From Brevundimonas sp. (GTDB lineage Bacteria > Pseudomonadota > Alphaproteobacteria > Caulobacterales > Caulobacteraceae), in NCBI RefSeq assembly GCF_019636155.1, contig NZ_JAHBYB010000009.1, positions 1-64,000 on the forward strand: 64,000 nt of DNA, written 5' to 3'. The notes beneath the pieces are model-generated. The model was given only the letters and a program-made list of their open reading frames with translations, was not told where the DNA came from and did no database searches. The position numbers and the translations under genes are program-made. How positions within the stretch are numbered: position 1 is the stretch's first letter; every line of letters starts with the position of its first letter. This document shows positions 8,134 through 15,621 of this stretch, piece by piece.

Positions 8134-8703
8134 ATGGCGAAAATCAACGGCAACACCATCAAGCCCGGCATGGTGCTTCAGGTGAACGGCGGCCTCTGGG
8201 TCGTGACCAAGGCCAGCCACGTCAAGCCCGGCAAGGGCGGCGCCTTCGCCAACGTCGAGGCCAAGAACCTGGAAACCGGCAACAAGCTGAACGAACGCTT
8301 CCGTTCGGAAGACAAGGTCGAGCGCGTCACGCTCGAGCAGAAGGACTATTCCTACCTGTTCGACAACGGCGACAGCCTGGTCTTCATGAACGACGAGAAC
8401 TACGAGCAGATCGAACTGCAGAAACAATGGGTCGGCGAAGAGCGCATCCCCTATCTGCAGGAAGGGATGAAGGTCATCATCGAATCCCACGAAGACCGCC
8501 CGATCGGCCTGGAATTGCCCGAACAGGTGGTCCTGGAAGTCGCCGAGACCGAGCCGACCGTGAAGGGCCAGACCGCCTCCTCCTCCTACAAGCCCGCCGT
8601 CGCCTCCAATGGCGTCCGCATCATGATCCCGCCCTATATGTCGGCGGGCGAACGCATCGTGGTCGACACCACCACCGGCGAATACGTCCGCCGCGCCGAC
8701 TGA
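8134..8703 (+). CDS. efp: Translation elongation factor P
   Basis: EF-P binds between the P and E sites and helps ribosomes through polyproline stretches. The 189-residue protein starts [24 protein letters not shown] and carries the loop [15 protein letters not shown], in which the Lys before GG is the usual modification position. It also has the conserved C-terminal block [34 protein letters not shown]. Length and all three domains are normal. A perfect 30-bp inverted repeat follows four bases after the stop. Confidence 0.98.
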   Translation: MAKINGNTIKPGMVLQVNGGLWVVTKASHVKPGKGGAFANVEAKNLETGNKLNERFRSEDKVERVTLEQKDYSYLFDNGDSLVFMNDENYEQIELQKQWVGEERIPYLQEGMKVIIESHEDRPIGLELPEQVVLEVAETEPTVKGQTASSSYKPAVASNGVRIMIPPYMSAGERIVVDTTTGEYVRRAD

Positions 8704-8706
8704 TGG

Positions 8707-8838
8707 AGTGGCGAGTGACGAGTGGCGAGTGGCGAGCGCCCCCGACCATGTCGGGCGGCCGCGCTGACCGCGCTTGGCTCACATACGCTGCGACACGCTC
8801 GATCCAGGCTCGCCACTCGCCACTCGTCACTCGCCACT
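8707..8838. repeat. Perfect 30-bp inverted repeat built from a 7-mer
   Basis: The left arm at 8707-8736 consists of iterated GAGTGGC/GAGTGAC units. It is exactly complementary to 8809-8838, with a 72-bp spacer. It lies between the efp stop and the next gene start and could form a long hairpin in RNA or a cruciform in DNA. There is no T-tract typical of a simple intrinsic terminator. Confidence 0.9.
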
Positions 8839-8848
8839 GAAAGCCCCC

Positions 8849-9655
8849 ATGGCCCTCGCCTCCGCCCTGCTGCAAGTGATGATGGACGCGGTCCGCAAGA
8901 CCGCCCGGCCGATGCTGCGCGACTTCGGCGAGGTGTCGAACCTCCAGACCTCTAGGAAGGGTCCCGGCGACTTCGTCACCGCCGCCGACATCAAGGCCGA
9001 AGAGAGCCTGTTCGAACTGCTGCTGAAGGCCCGCCCCGGCTACGGCTTCCTGGGCGAGGAACGCGGTCTGGTCGAGGGCACGGACAAGACCCACACCTGG
9101 ATCGTCGACCCCATCGACGGCACGACCAACTTCATCCACGCCATGCCCCATTTCGCCATCACCGTGGGGCTTGAGCGTCGCGCGCCCGACGGCACAGCCG
9201 AGATCGTCGCCGCCGTCACCTATAATCCGGTGATGAACGAGATGTTCTGGGCCGAAAAGGGCAAGGGCTGCTACCTGAACGACACGCGCATCCGGTGCGC
9301 GGGCCGCAAGGACCTGTCCGACTGCCTGATCGCCACCGGCCTGCCCTTCATCGGCAAGACCGGCCATGCCCAGGCCATCAAGGACATTCATGCGGTCGGC
9401 CAGCGTGTCGCCGGCATCCGCCGCCTGGGCTCGGCCGCCCTGGACTTCGCCTGGGTCGCCTGCGGCCGCTACGACGCCTATTGGGAACGCAACCTCCAGC
9501 CTTGGGACGTGGCGGCGGGCCTGCTGTTCGTGCACGAGGCCGGCGGCCTGGTCACCACCATCGACCCGGACGGCGACCCGGCCAAGGGCCAGCAGATCCT
9601 GGCCGCCAACCCGGATGTCCACGGCGCCCTGCGCAAGATTCTCCGCGCCGCCTGA
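8849..9655 (+). CDS. suhB: Inositol monophosphatase family protein
   Basis: A 268-residue Mg-dependent sugar/inositol phosphatase. Motifs in order are SRKGPGDFVTAADIKAEE, GEERG, the metal-binding WIVDPIDGTTNF, and the C-terminal WDVAAGLLFVHEAGG. The ATG at 8849 gives the family N-terminus (MALASALLQVMMDAVRKTARP); upstream codons would run into the inverted repeat. In E. coli SuhB is also an rRNA antitermination factor. Whether that applies here is unknown. Confidence 0.92.
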   Translation: MALASALLQVMMDAVRKTARPMLRDFGEVSNLQTSRKGPGDFVTAADIKAEESLFELLLKARPGYGFLGEERGLVEGTDKTHTWIVDPIDGTTNFIHAMPHFAITVGLERRAPDGTAEIVAAVTYNPVMNEMFWAEKGKGCYLNDTRIRCAGRKDLSDCLIATGLPFIGKTGHAQAIKDIHAVGQRVAGIRRLGSAALDFAWVACGRYDAYWERNLQPWDVAAGLLFVHEAGGLVTTIDPDGDPAKGQQILAANPDVHGALRKILRAA

Positions 9656-9659
9656 TCCC

Positions 9660-9716
9660 CCTGGATCCTCCCCGCTCGAGGGAGGGGGACCGCGCAGCGG
9701 GTCGGATGAGGGGGCT
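9660..9716. repeat. REP-like palindromic intergenic element
   Basis: CTCCCCGCTCGAGGGAGGGGGACCGCGCAGCGGGTCGGATGAGGGGG-type sequence. Similar CATCCG...GCCACCTTCTCCC modules recur at about 10.6, 37.2-37.4, 38.2, 43.4 and 56.2 kb in either orientation. Confidence 0.75.
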
Positions 9717-9765
9717 CTCCGGCCTGTGGGGTTAGCGCCGGATGATGGCTAGGTGGAATCGACAT

Positions 9766-10188
9766 TCATCGCATCCAGATCATGGCGGCGGCGAGGTGAA
9801 CGAAGCCTAGGAAGTGAATGGCTCTGCGATCGTAGCGGGTGGCGAAGCGTCGGAAGTGCTTGAGCTTTGAGAAGCAACGCTCGATGCGGTTACGAGCGCG
9901 ATAGGCTTCAATGTCGTGGGCGATCAGCACCTTGCGAGTGCGGTTGGAGGGGATGACGGCTTGCGCGCCGGCGTCGGCGATGAGTTGGCGCAGGGCGTTG
10001 GAATCGTAGGCCTTGTCGGCCAGCACGGCGCGGGGGCGAAAGCCTTCCAGCAGGGCTGGCGCGGCCAGGGCGTCGCCGCTTTGGCCGGCGGTTAGGATGA
10101 ACCGGATCGGCCGGCCGAGGGTGTCGGCGGCCATGTGGATCTTGGTGGTCAGTCCGCCTCGGGAGCGCCCCAGAGCCTGATCCGAGGC
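9766..10188 (-). CDS. IS5-family transposase, OrfB part (C-terminal DDE residues)
   Basis: This frame continues OrfA after a -1 shift at the A4G6 run and begins ASDQALGRSRGGLTTKIHMA. It carries the second catalytic Asp (AVLADKAYDS) and the catalytic Glu (RNRIERCFSKLKHFRR). An internal ATG at 10134 exists, but starting there would lose part of the catalytic core, so the functional product is most likely the OrfAB fusion. It ends inside the left terminal inverted repeat. Confidence 0.9.
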   Translation of the reverse strand, partial: ASDQALGRSRGGLTTKIHMAADTLGRPIRFILTAGQSGDALAAPALLEGFRPRAVLADKAYDSNALRQLIADAGAQAVIPSNRTRKVLIAHDIEAYRARNRIERCFSKLKHFRRFATRYDRRAIHFLGFVHLAAAMIWMR

Positions 10189-10523
10189 CCCCCTTTTCCG
10201 GTCGCCGCCTGCTGGTGGGCTCGGACCAAGGTGCTGTCGATCATCAGGTACTGATTGTCACGGTCCTTGATCAGGTCGGCGAACACCCGATCCCACACCC
10301 CGGCCTTCGACCATCGGCTGAAGCGCTTGTGCAGCGTCTTCCAGCGTCCATAGCGCTCGGGCAGATCGCACCAGTGCGCCCCCGAGCGCAGCACCCACAG
10401 CACCCCGTTGACGAACAGCCGGTTGTCGGCGGCAGTCCGCCCAGGATCGCCCGCCTTGCCCGGCAGCAGGTCCGCGATCCGCTCCCACTGAACCTGGCTC
10501 AACTCGTAGCGCTTGGCTGACAT
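10149..10523 (-). CDS. IS5-family transposase, OrfA part
   Basis: OrfA starts MSAKRYELSQVQWERIADLLPG and has the DUF4096-like N-terminal region (WVLRSGAHWCDLPERYGRWKTLHKRF) and the first catalytic Asp (YLMIDSTLVRAHQQ). I chose the ATG at 10523 because GGAGCCC precedes it; an ATG at 10541 lies inside a hairpin loop. A stop is reached at 10149 unless ribosomes slip -1 on AAAAGGGGGG (10188-10197), a known strategy in the IS427 group. Confidence 0.9.
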   Translation of the reverse strand: MSAKRYELSQVQWERIADLLPGKAGDPGRTAADNRLFVNGVLWVLRSGAHWCDLPERYGRWKTLHKRFSRWSKAGVWDRVFADLIKDRDNQYLMIDSTLVRAHQQAATGKGGPRIRLWGAPEAD

Positions 10524-10528
10524 CAAAA

Positions 10529-10553
10529 GGGCTCCGTCCATCGAACGGAGCCC
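10529..10553 (-). promoter_or_regulatory. Hairpin with T-run directly upstream of the transposase start
   Basis: GGGCTCCGT and ACGGAGCCC form a perfect 9-bp stem with a 7-nt loop. On the transposase strand it is followed by TTTT and then GATG. It resembles a terminator guarding the transposase against read-through transcription, and the stem also contains the likely Shine-Dalgarno GGAG. Confidence 0.65.
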
Positions 10554-10611
10554 TATGAATCAGACATCTCAGCGTCTGAGAATCCTGAATGTCGATATCA
10601 CCTAGGGCCTG

Positions 10612-10729
10612 TGCGACCCCTCATCCGTCAGGCTTCGCCTGCCACCTTCTCCCGCAAGGGGAGAAGGACGATGGGGAGGAGATCAGTGGAAGGGACGCGT
10701 CCGTCCGCAAGGAGAGAAGGATCGCTCCC
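10612..10729. repeat. REP-like palindromic element(s)
   Basis: CCCCTCATCCGTCAGGCTTCGCCTGCCACCTTCTCCCGCAAGGGGAGAAGG-type module. It contains the nested hairpins AGGCTTCGCCT and CTTCTCCCGCAAGGGGAGAAG, followed by a degenerate GTCCGCAAGGAGAGAAGG. It fills the space between the insertion sequence and the ABC exporter gene. Confidence 0.75.
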
Positions 10730-12577
10730 TCACTCCGCCCGGAACTGAAGCTCCGCCAGCTTGGCGTAGAGGCCGCCGCGGGCGATCAGTTCGGCGTGGG
10801 AGCCTTCCTCCACCACCCGGCCGTCGTCCATGACCACGATCCGGTCGGCGTTCAGCACCGTGGCCAGGCGGTGGGCGATGACCAGGGTGGTGCGCTGGGC
10901 CATGGCCTGGTCCAGGGCGGCCTGGACCAGGCGTTCGTTCTCGGCGTCCAGGGCGCTGGTGGCCTCGTCCAGCAGCAGGATCGGCGCCTGGCGCGTCAGG
11001 GCGCGGGCGATGGCCAGCCTCTGCCTCTGGCCGCCCGACAGGCTCTTGCCGCGTTCGCCCAGCGGGGTGTCGAACCCCTCCGGCAGGGCCTCGATGAAGC
11101 CCAGGGCCTGGGCCTCCTCGGCCACCGCGCGGGCCTCTTCCAGGGTCGCGGTCTCGCGCCCGAAACGGATGTTCTCCAGGGCCGAGCCGGAGAACAGCGG
11201 GGCCTCCTGCGACACCCAGGCGAAGCGGCCGCGCACCGCCACCGGATCGGCGTCGCGCACGTCCACCCCATCGACGCTTACGACGCCCTCCTGAGGATCA
11301 TAGAAGCGCAGCAGCAGGCGGAAGACGGTCGACTTGCCCGCCCCCGACGGCCCGACCAGGGCCACCGTCTCGCCCGGCCGCACCTTCAGGTCGAACCCCT
11401 TCAGGGCCGGCAGGTCGGGCCGGCCCGGATAGGCGAAGGCCACCCCCGTCATCGCCACCTCTCCGCGCGGCGGTTCGGGCAGGGCGACCGGCGAGGGCGG
11501 CGGCGCGATGGACGGCGTGGCCCGCATCAGTTCGTCGATCCGCTCCATGGCCCCGGCGGCCTTCTGCACATCGCCCCAGCTTTCGCCCAGGGCCCCCACG
11601 GCGCCGGCGGTGAAGACCGACAGCAACACGAACTGCAGCAGGGCCCCCGGCGTCATCCGCCCGGCCACCACGTCCTGCGCGCCCAGCCACAGCACCAGGG
11701 TCACCCCGCCGAAGATGACGGTGATGACCATGGCCGTCATCAGGGCCCGCGCCCGCATCCGCGCCAGGGAGATGGCGAAGGCCTCCTCCACCGCCTGGCC
11801 GAAACGGGACCGGGCGGCATCCTGGCGGCCGAAGGCCTGGACCGTCTCGATGGCGTCCACGCTCTCGCCGGCGAAGCCGACCGCCCCGGCGAACCGGTCC
11901 TGGCTGACCACCGTCAGGCGGCGCACCTTTCGCCCGAACAGGAACAGCGGCCCCAGCATCAGCGGCACGGCCAGCAGCACCATCCCCGTCAGCTTGGCGC
12001 TGACCACGAACAGCAGGGCCGTCCCCCCCACCAGGGTCAGCAGGTTCCTGAGGGCGAAGGACACCGAGGTGGTCAGCAAGGTGTCCACCAGCTGGATGTC
12101 GGTGGTCAGGCGCGACAGCACCTCGCCCGTCCGCATCCGGGCGAAGAAGGACGGGTCCAGAGTGATGATCCGGGCGAACAGGGCGGTCCGCACGTCCGCG
12201 ATCACCCGCTCGCCCGTCTTGGTGACATAGAGATAGCGCACGGCCGTGGCGACGCCCAGGAAGACCGCATTGGCCCCCAGCAGCAGGAACCAGCGGTCGA
12301 TATGGTCGCCGCCGTTCTGGAACCCCTGGTCGATGGCCCCGCGCGCCGCCACCGTCAGGGCCAGCGAGGCCCCGGTGGACAGCAGCAGCCAGAATCCCGC
12401 GATCGCGGCGTCCAGCTTGTGCCTCATGACGAAGGGCCACAGCCGGGCCAGCGGACGGATGTCGCGGCGGCGTTCGCGCCGTTCGCCCGCCTCGTCCATA
12501 TGTTCGGCCAGCAGGGCGCCGGCGCCCGGCCGCCCCCTCTGTTCGTCCAGGCCGGATGATGCGCGCGCGTCGGTCAT
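10730..12577 (-). CDS. ABC transporter, fused permease and ATPase (MsbA/LmrA-type exporter half)
   Basis: A 615-residue half-transporter. The N-terminal membrane domain has about six spans (LDAAIAGFWLLLSTGASLALTVAA to FVLLSVFTAGAVGAL). The C-terminal nucleotide-binding domain carries Walker A GPSGAGKSTVFRLL, signature LSGGQRQRLAIARAL, Walker B PILLLDEATSALD and the H-loop VIAHRLAT. It probably acts as a homodimeric lipid or drug exporter; the substrate is not inferable. The ATG at 12577 is preferred over a GTG eight codons upstream, because that codon overlaps its own GAGGGG. Confidence 0.92.
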   Translation of the reverse strand: MTDARASSGLDEQRGRPGAGALLAEHMDEAGERRERRRDIRPLARLWPFVMRHKLDAAIAGFWLLLSTGASLALTVAARGAIDQGFQNGGDHIDRWFLLLGANAVFLGVATAVRYLYVTKTGERVIADVRTALFARIITLDPSFFARMRTGEVLSRLTTDIQLVDTLLTTSVSFALRNLLTLVGGTALLFVVSAKLTGMVLLAVPLMLGPLFLFGRKVRRLTVVSQDRFAGAVGFAGESVDAIETVQAFGRQDAARSRFGQAVEEAFAISLARMRARALMTAMVITVIFGGVTLVLWLGAQDVVAGRMTPGALLQFVLLSVFTAGAVGALGESWGDVQKAAGAMERIDELMRATPSIAPPPSPVALPEPPRGEVAMTGVAFAYPGRPDLPALKGFDLKVRPGETVALVGPSGAGKSTVFRLLLRFYDPQEGVVSVDGVDVRDADPVAVRGRFAWVSQEAPLFSGSALENIRFGRETATLEEARAVAEEAQALGFIEALPEGFDTPLGERGKSLSGGQRQRLAIARALTRQAPILLLDEATSALDAENERLVQAALDQAMAQRTTLVIAHRLATVLNADRIVVMDDGRVVEEGSHAELIARGGLYAKLAELQFRAE

Positions 12578-12626
12578 GGCGGGGCTCTTGCCCCGGAACA
12601 CCCCTCGGTGTAAACGCCGCTGCTCG

Positions 12627-12659
12627 CCCGCCGGACGCCTTGGCGGGTTTTCTCATTTT
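12627..12659 (+). promoter_or_regulatory. Terminator-like hairpin in the rpmE leader
   Basis: CCCGCC (12627-12632) pairs with GGCGGG (12642-12647) and is followed by TTTTCTCATTTT, about 48 nt before the rpmE ATG on the same strand. No plus-strand gene lies upstream that would need a terminator here, so an attenuator or small-RNA terminator is possible. Confidence 0.5.
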
Positions 12660-12706
12660 CGCGCAGCGACGGTCGGCATCGTCATCGCGCAGAGACGGAC
12701 GAAGCC

Positions 12707-12931
12707 ATGAAAGCGGAAACGCACCCCGACTACCACTTCATCAATGTGGTGATGACCGACGGCACGACCTACCGGACCCGTTCGACCTACGGCAAGGAAG
12801 GCGACACGCTGAACCTGGACATCGATCCGACGACCCACCCGGCCTGGACCGGCGGCAACCAGCACCTGATGGACCGCGGCGGCCGCGTCTCGCGCTTCAA
12901 CAACAAGTTCGCCGGCTTCATCAAGAAGTAA
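12707..12931 (+). CDS. rpmE: 50S ribosomal protein bL31
   Basis: A 74-residue protein with the bL31 pattern: [19 protein letters not shown] at the N-terminus and [13 protein letters not shown], then [13 protein letters not shown] at the C-terminus. The CxxC zinc pair of C+ bL31 forms is absent, so this is a zinc-independent form. It is monocistronic and followed by an intrinsic terminator at 13021. Confidence 0.97.
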   Translation: MKAETHPDYHFINVVMTDGTTYRTRSTYGKEGDTLNLDIDPTTHPAWTGGNQHLMDRGGRVSRFNNKFAGFIKK

Positions 12932-13020
12932 GGCGCGAGAAATCGGTCCGGCCAACGGCCGGGCTTAGATTTCACGCCACGAAGGATGCGATCGCGGCGG
13001 AAACGCCGCACCTGCAACCG

Positions 13021-13056
13021 AAAAGCGCTGCGGCGATCCGCGGCGCTTTTTGTTTT
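13021..13056 (+). terminator. Intrinsic terminator of rpmE
   Basis: AGCGCTGCGG pairs with CCGCGGCGCT around the loop CGAT and is followed by TTTTTGTTTT. It lies about 90 bp after the rpmE stop. Confidence 0.88.
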
Positions 13057-13142
13057 GCGGGAACGCCGATAACATCGCGGCCGTTCGATCCGGGGGTGCG
13101 GGCGTGGTGTCCGAACGCCGTCCGGACGAGAGCGGATTGACG

Positions 13143-14693
13143 ATGAATCGACGGGAATTGGGCCTTGGCGTCGCGGCCGCGACGATGACCCTCGCGGGAC
13201 AGGCCGCCGCACAGGCGCGCAGCCCCGGCGCCGTCGCCTTCTACGACACCTTCAACGACCAGCTGGCACGCCTGCCCCAGACGATCCAGGGCGATGTCCG
13301 CGCCCTGTACGAAATGAACGGCTGGCGTCCGCTGTGGACGCCCGAACGGCTGCGCGCCCTGAACCAGGCCGCGGCCCGCGCCGAACGCCACGGTCTGGCG
13401 CCGGCGGACTTCTTCGACTTCGTCGGCCTGGCCGCCGATCCGGCCACCAGCGAGATGCGGACCACGGCCGCCGCACTGACCTACGCCCGCGTCCTGTCCG
13501 AAGGCCGGGTCCGGCCCGAGACGGTCGAGGATCTGTGGGAGATGCAGAAGAACCGCGTCGACCTTCCCGCCGGTCTGAACGACGCCCTGGCCCGCGACCG
13601 GCTGGTGGAATGGTACGAGGATCTGGCCCCCCAGGACATCGGCTACGCCAATCTGTCGGCCGGCTATGTCCGCTACCGCCGCCTGATCAGGGACGGCGGC
13701 TGGCCCGCCTTCCGCCCCGGCCCGACCATCGAGCCGGGCGCCAGCGACACCCGCATCCCGGCCCTGATCAAGCGGCTGACGGCCGAGGGCGACCTGTCCG
13801 CCGCCGACGGCGCGCGGCTGGAGGCCCAGGGCCTGGTCTATGGCTCGGAGCTTCAGACCGCGGTCCGCAGTTTCCAGACCCGGCACGGCCTGGCCGCCGA
13901 CGGCCGCATCGGCACGGGCACCCAGCGGTCGCTGTCGGCGTCGACGGAAGACCGCGCCCGGCAGATCGCCCTGAACCTGGAACGCCGCCGCTGGCTGAAG
14001 CGCGAGGTTCCCAGCGAGCGGATCGAGGTCAACACCGCCGCGGCCATCATGGTCTACTGGAAGGACGGCCGGCCGGTCCGCTCCAACCGCGTGGTGGTCG
14101 GCACCCCGTCCAACCAGACGCCCAGCCTTGAAAAGCAGTTCGCCTCGGTCGTGGCCAACCCGCCCTGGTATGTCCCCGCCGGCATCGCCCGGGCCGAGAT
14201 CCTGCCGCGCGGCCCCGGCTATCTGGCCAGCCAGAACATGTATGTTTCCAACGGCCAGGTGATCCAGCGCGCCGGCCCGACCGCGGCCCTGGGCTATGTG
14301 AAGTTCGAGCTGCGCGACAGCTACGCCATCTTCCTGCACGACACCCCGTCCAAGGCCGCCTTCAACAACGCCTACCGTCACCGCAGCCACGGTTGCGTGC
14401 GGGTTCAGGACGCCATCGAGTTCGCCCGGCTGCTGCTGTCGCCCGATCCGGCCCTGCTGGGCGATTTCGACACCGCCCTGGACGCCAAGACCACCACCCG
14501 CATCCAGACCGGCCGCGAGATCGGGGTGCGGCTGCTGTACTGGACCGCCTTCGTCGACGGCCAGGGCCGCGTCGCCTTCCGCGAGGACGTCTATTCGCGT
14601 GACGAGAAGTTGGCCCGCGCCCTGGGCATCGCCGTCAGCCTGCCGCGCCCCGTCGATGACGGCCGGACCGACGCCAACGACGTCGGGCCGTAG
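13143..14693 (+). CDS. L,D-transpeptidase of the YcbB/LdtD type
   Basis: A 516-residue exported enzyme that would form 3-3 peptidoglycan crosslinks or attach proteins to peptidoglycan. Start ATG at 13143 gives a signal peptide (MNRRELGLGVAAATMTLAGQAAAQA) with twin arginines resembling a Tat signal. A scaffold region follows, then a peptidoglycan-binding unit (TAVRSFQTRHGLAADGRIGTGT, about residues 236-257). The YkuD catalytic domain has FLHDTPSKAAF and HRSHGCVRVQDA, where the Cys is the nucleophile. Codons upstream of 13143 overlap the rpmE terminator and do not look coding. Confidence 0.93.
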   Translation: MNRRELGLGVAAATMTLAGQAAAQARSPGAVAFYDTFNDQLARLPQTIQGDVRALYEMNGWRPLWTPERLRALNQAAARAERHGLAPADFFDFVGLAADPATSEMRTTAAALTYARVLSEGRVRPETVEDLWEMQKNRVDLPAGLNDALARDRLVEWYEDLAPQDIGYANLSAGYVRYRRLIRDGGWPAFRPGPTIEPGASDTRIPALIKRLTAEGDLSAADGARLEAQGLVYGSELQTAVRSFQTRHGLAADGRIGTGTQRSLSASTEDRARQIALNLERRRWLKREVPSERIEVNTAAAIMVYWKDGRPVRSNRVVVGTPSNQTPSLEKQFASVVANPPWYVPAGIARAEILPRGPGYLASQNMYVSNGQVIQRAGPTAALGYVKFELRDSYAIFLHDTPSKAAFNNAYRHRSHGCVRVQDAIEFARLLLSPDPALLGDFDTALDAKTTTRIQTGREIGVRLLYWTAFVDGQGRVAFREDVYSRDEKLARALGIAVSLPRPVDDGRTDANDVGP

Positions 14694-14698
14694 CCGCC

Positions 14699-15337
14699 TC
14701 AGCGCCCGAAGGCGGCCGCCAGCCGGTCCATCTGGCTCTGCACCGGATTGGCCGGTCCCGCCTCGACGGCGTCCAGATACATGCGCCGGTCCAGATGCAG
14801 GATGCGGTCGTGCAGCCGGTCGGTCCGCACCAGGAATTCGATCAGGGCGATGGGCAGGTCGCCGTGCGTCGGCTCGGTCTCGATCTTGCGCGGCGCCAGG
14901 CGATAGCGCGGCTCGGCCGCCGCCGCCGGGCTCATGTCCCCCTCGCGCACCGCCCGCTGGACCAGCAGCCAGGAGGCGATCTGCATCAGCCGGGTCGTCA
15001 GCTTCATGCTCTCGGACGCATAGGCCAGGGCCGCCGCCCGCGACAGCAGCTTGGAGTCGCGACGCCCCTCGCCGTCCAGATAGGCCGCCGTCTCCTCGAC
15101 CAGGGCCATGCCCTCGGCGAAGGTGCGGTCGAACAGTTCCGACGCCGCGAAATCGCGCACCACCACGTCCCGGTCGCCCGAAACGGACAGGGCGGCGTCG
15201 ATGACATCGGCCTCGGAGGAATACTCGGTCATACGCATGGGGTCCGAAAGGTCCGTGTCACTGTCGGCCCGGATCGAGGCCGCCAGGCCGGGGCCTGCAA
15301 CCCCCGTGCCAGCCGTGTCCGGATCGAAATCGCTCAT
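14699..15337 (-). CDS. rcdA: DUF1465 protein, RcdA-like protease adaptor
   Basis: A 212-residue protein whose core (SELFDRTFAEGMALVEETAAYLDG, then SKLLSRAAALAYASESMKLTTRLMQIASWLLVQRAV) matches DUF1465. The Caulobacter member RcdA is an adaptor that helps ClpXP degrade CtrA and other proteins at the cell pole. It forms a helical bundle with a disordered C-terminus; here the C-terminus is a helical, mostly ordered-looking tail. The start at 15337 overlaps the DUF1192 stop (ATGA), so they are translationally coupled. A shorter start at Met-34 is possible because the first 33 residues are low complexity. Confidence 0.8.
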   Translation of the reverse strand: MSDFDPDTAGTGVAGPGLAASIRADSDTDLSDPMRMTEYSSEADVIDAALSVSGDRDVVVRDFAASELFDRTFAEGMALVEETAAYLDGEGRRDSKLLSRAAALAYASESMKLTTRLMQIASWLLVQRAVREGDMSPAAAAEPRYRLAPRKIETEPTHGDLPIALIEFLVRTDRLHDRILHLDRRMYLDAVEAGPANPVQSQMDRLAAAFGR

Positions 15338-15540
15338 GAGCCCAGGTTGAACAGGGCGTCGGCGGCGCTCTTCTTGCTTTTTTTGCCGTCCATCGCCGCC
15401 CGCACCCGCGCGATCTCGGCCTCCAGCAGGGCGATCCGCTCGGTCAGTTCCTCGCCCGAAAACAGGTCCAGGTCCTCTCGGCCCAGGGCCGTCAAGGCCG
15501 CGCCGCGCTGCGGCCGGGGCTCCAGATCGTCGAAGGTCAT
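15334..15540 (-). CDS. DUF1192 family protein
   Basis: A 68-residue protein (start MTFDDLEPRPQRG) with a short coiled coil (SGEELTERIALLEAEIARVRAAMDGKK) and a conserved DALFN end. DUF1192 genes commonly precede DUF1465 in alphaproteobacteria, as here, with a 4-bp overlap. The function is unknown; coupling to RcdA suggests a partner role, which is inference. Confidence 0.88.
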   Translation of the reverse strand: MTFDDLEPRPQRGAALTALGREDLDLFSGEELTERIALLEAEIARVRAAMDGKKSKKSAADALFNLGS

Positions 15541-15621
15541 CACCGCCTCCCTTGGCCTTGCACCCTGCGAACCCCTATCTGAACCCCCGCCAACGGACGA
15601 TTGCAAGGGAAAGCGCAGCCG

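Larger units (their letters stand above)
9752..10602 (-). mobile_element. Complete IS5-family (IS427-type) insertion sequence, 851 bp
   Basis: Terminal inverted repeats GGTGGAATCGACATTCA (9752-9768) and, on the other strand, GGTGATATCGACATTCA (10602-10586) match at 15 of 17 positions. The flanks read C-TA before and TA-G after the element, consistent with a 2-bp TA duplication in a CTAG target. It contains two overlapping transposase frames with an A4G6 slippage site. The element looks intact and therefore possibly recent. It sits between two REP-like elements, downstream of the inositol monophosphatase gene. Confidence 0.93.

Noticed and set aside
8707..8838. CRISPR-like array suggested by repeated 7-mers
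   Set aside because: The units are contiguous within two arms of one inverted repeat, with no regular spacers; no cas genes are present.
10589..12559. A 656-codon plus-strand frame opposite the ABC exporter
   Set aside because: It is antisense to an intact ABC transporter with all motifs; the translation is low-complexity Gly/Arg/His.
13050..13142. An upstream start for the L,D-transpeptidase
   Set aside because: It would begin at the rpmE terminator and hide the clear signal peptide starting at 13143.
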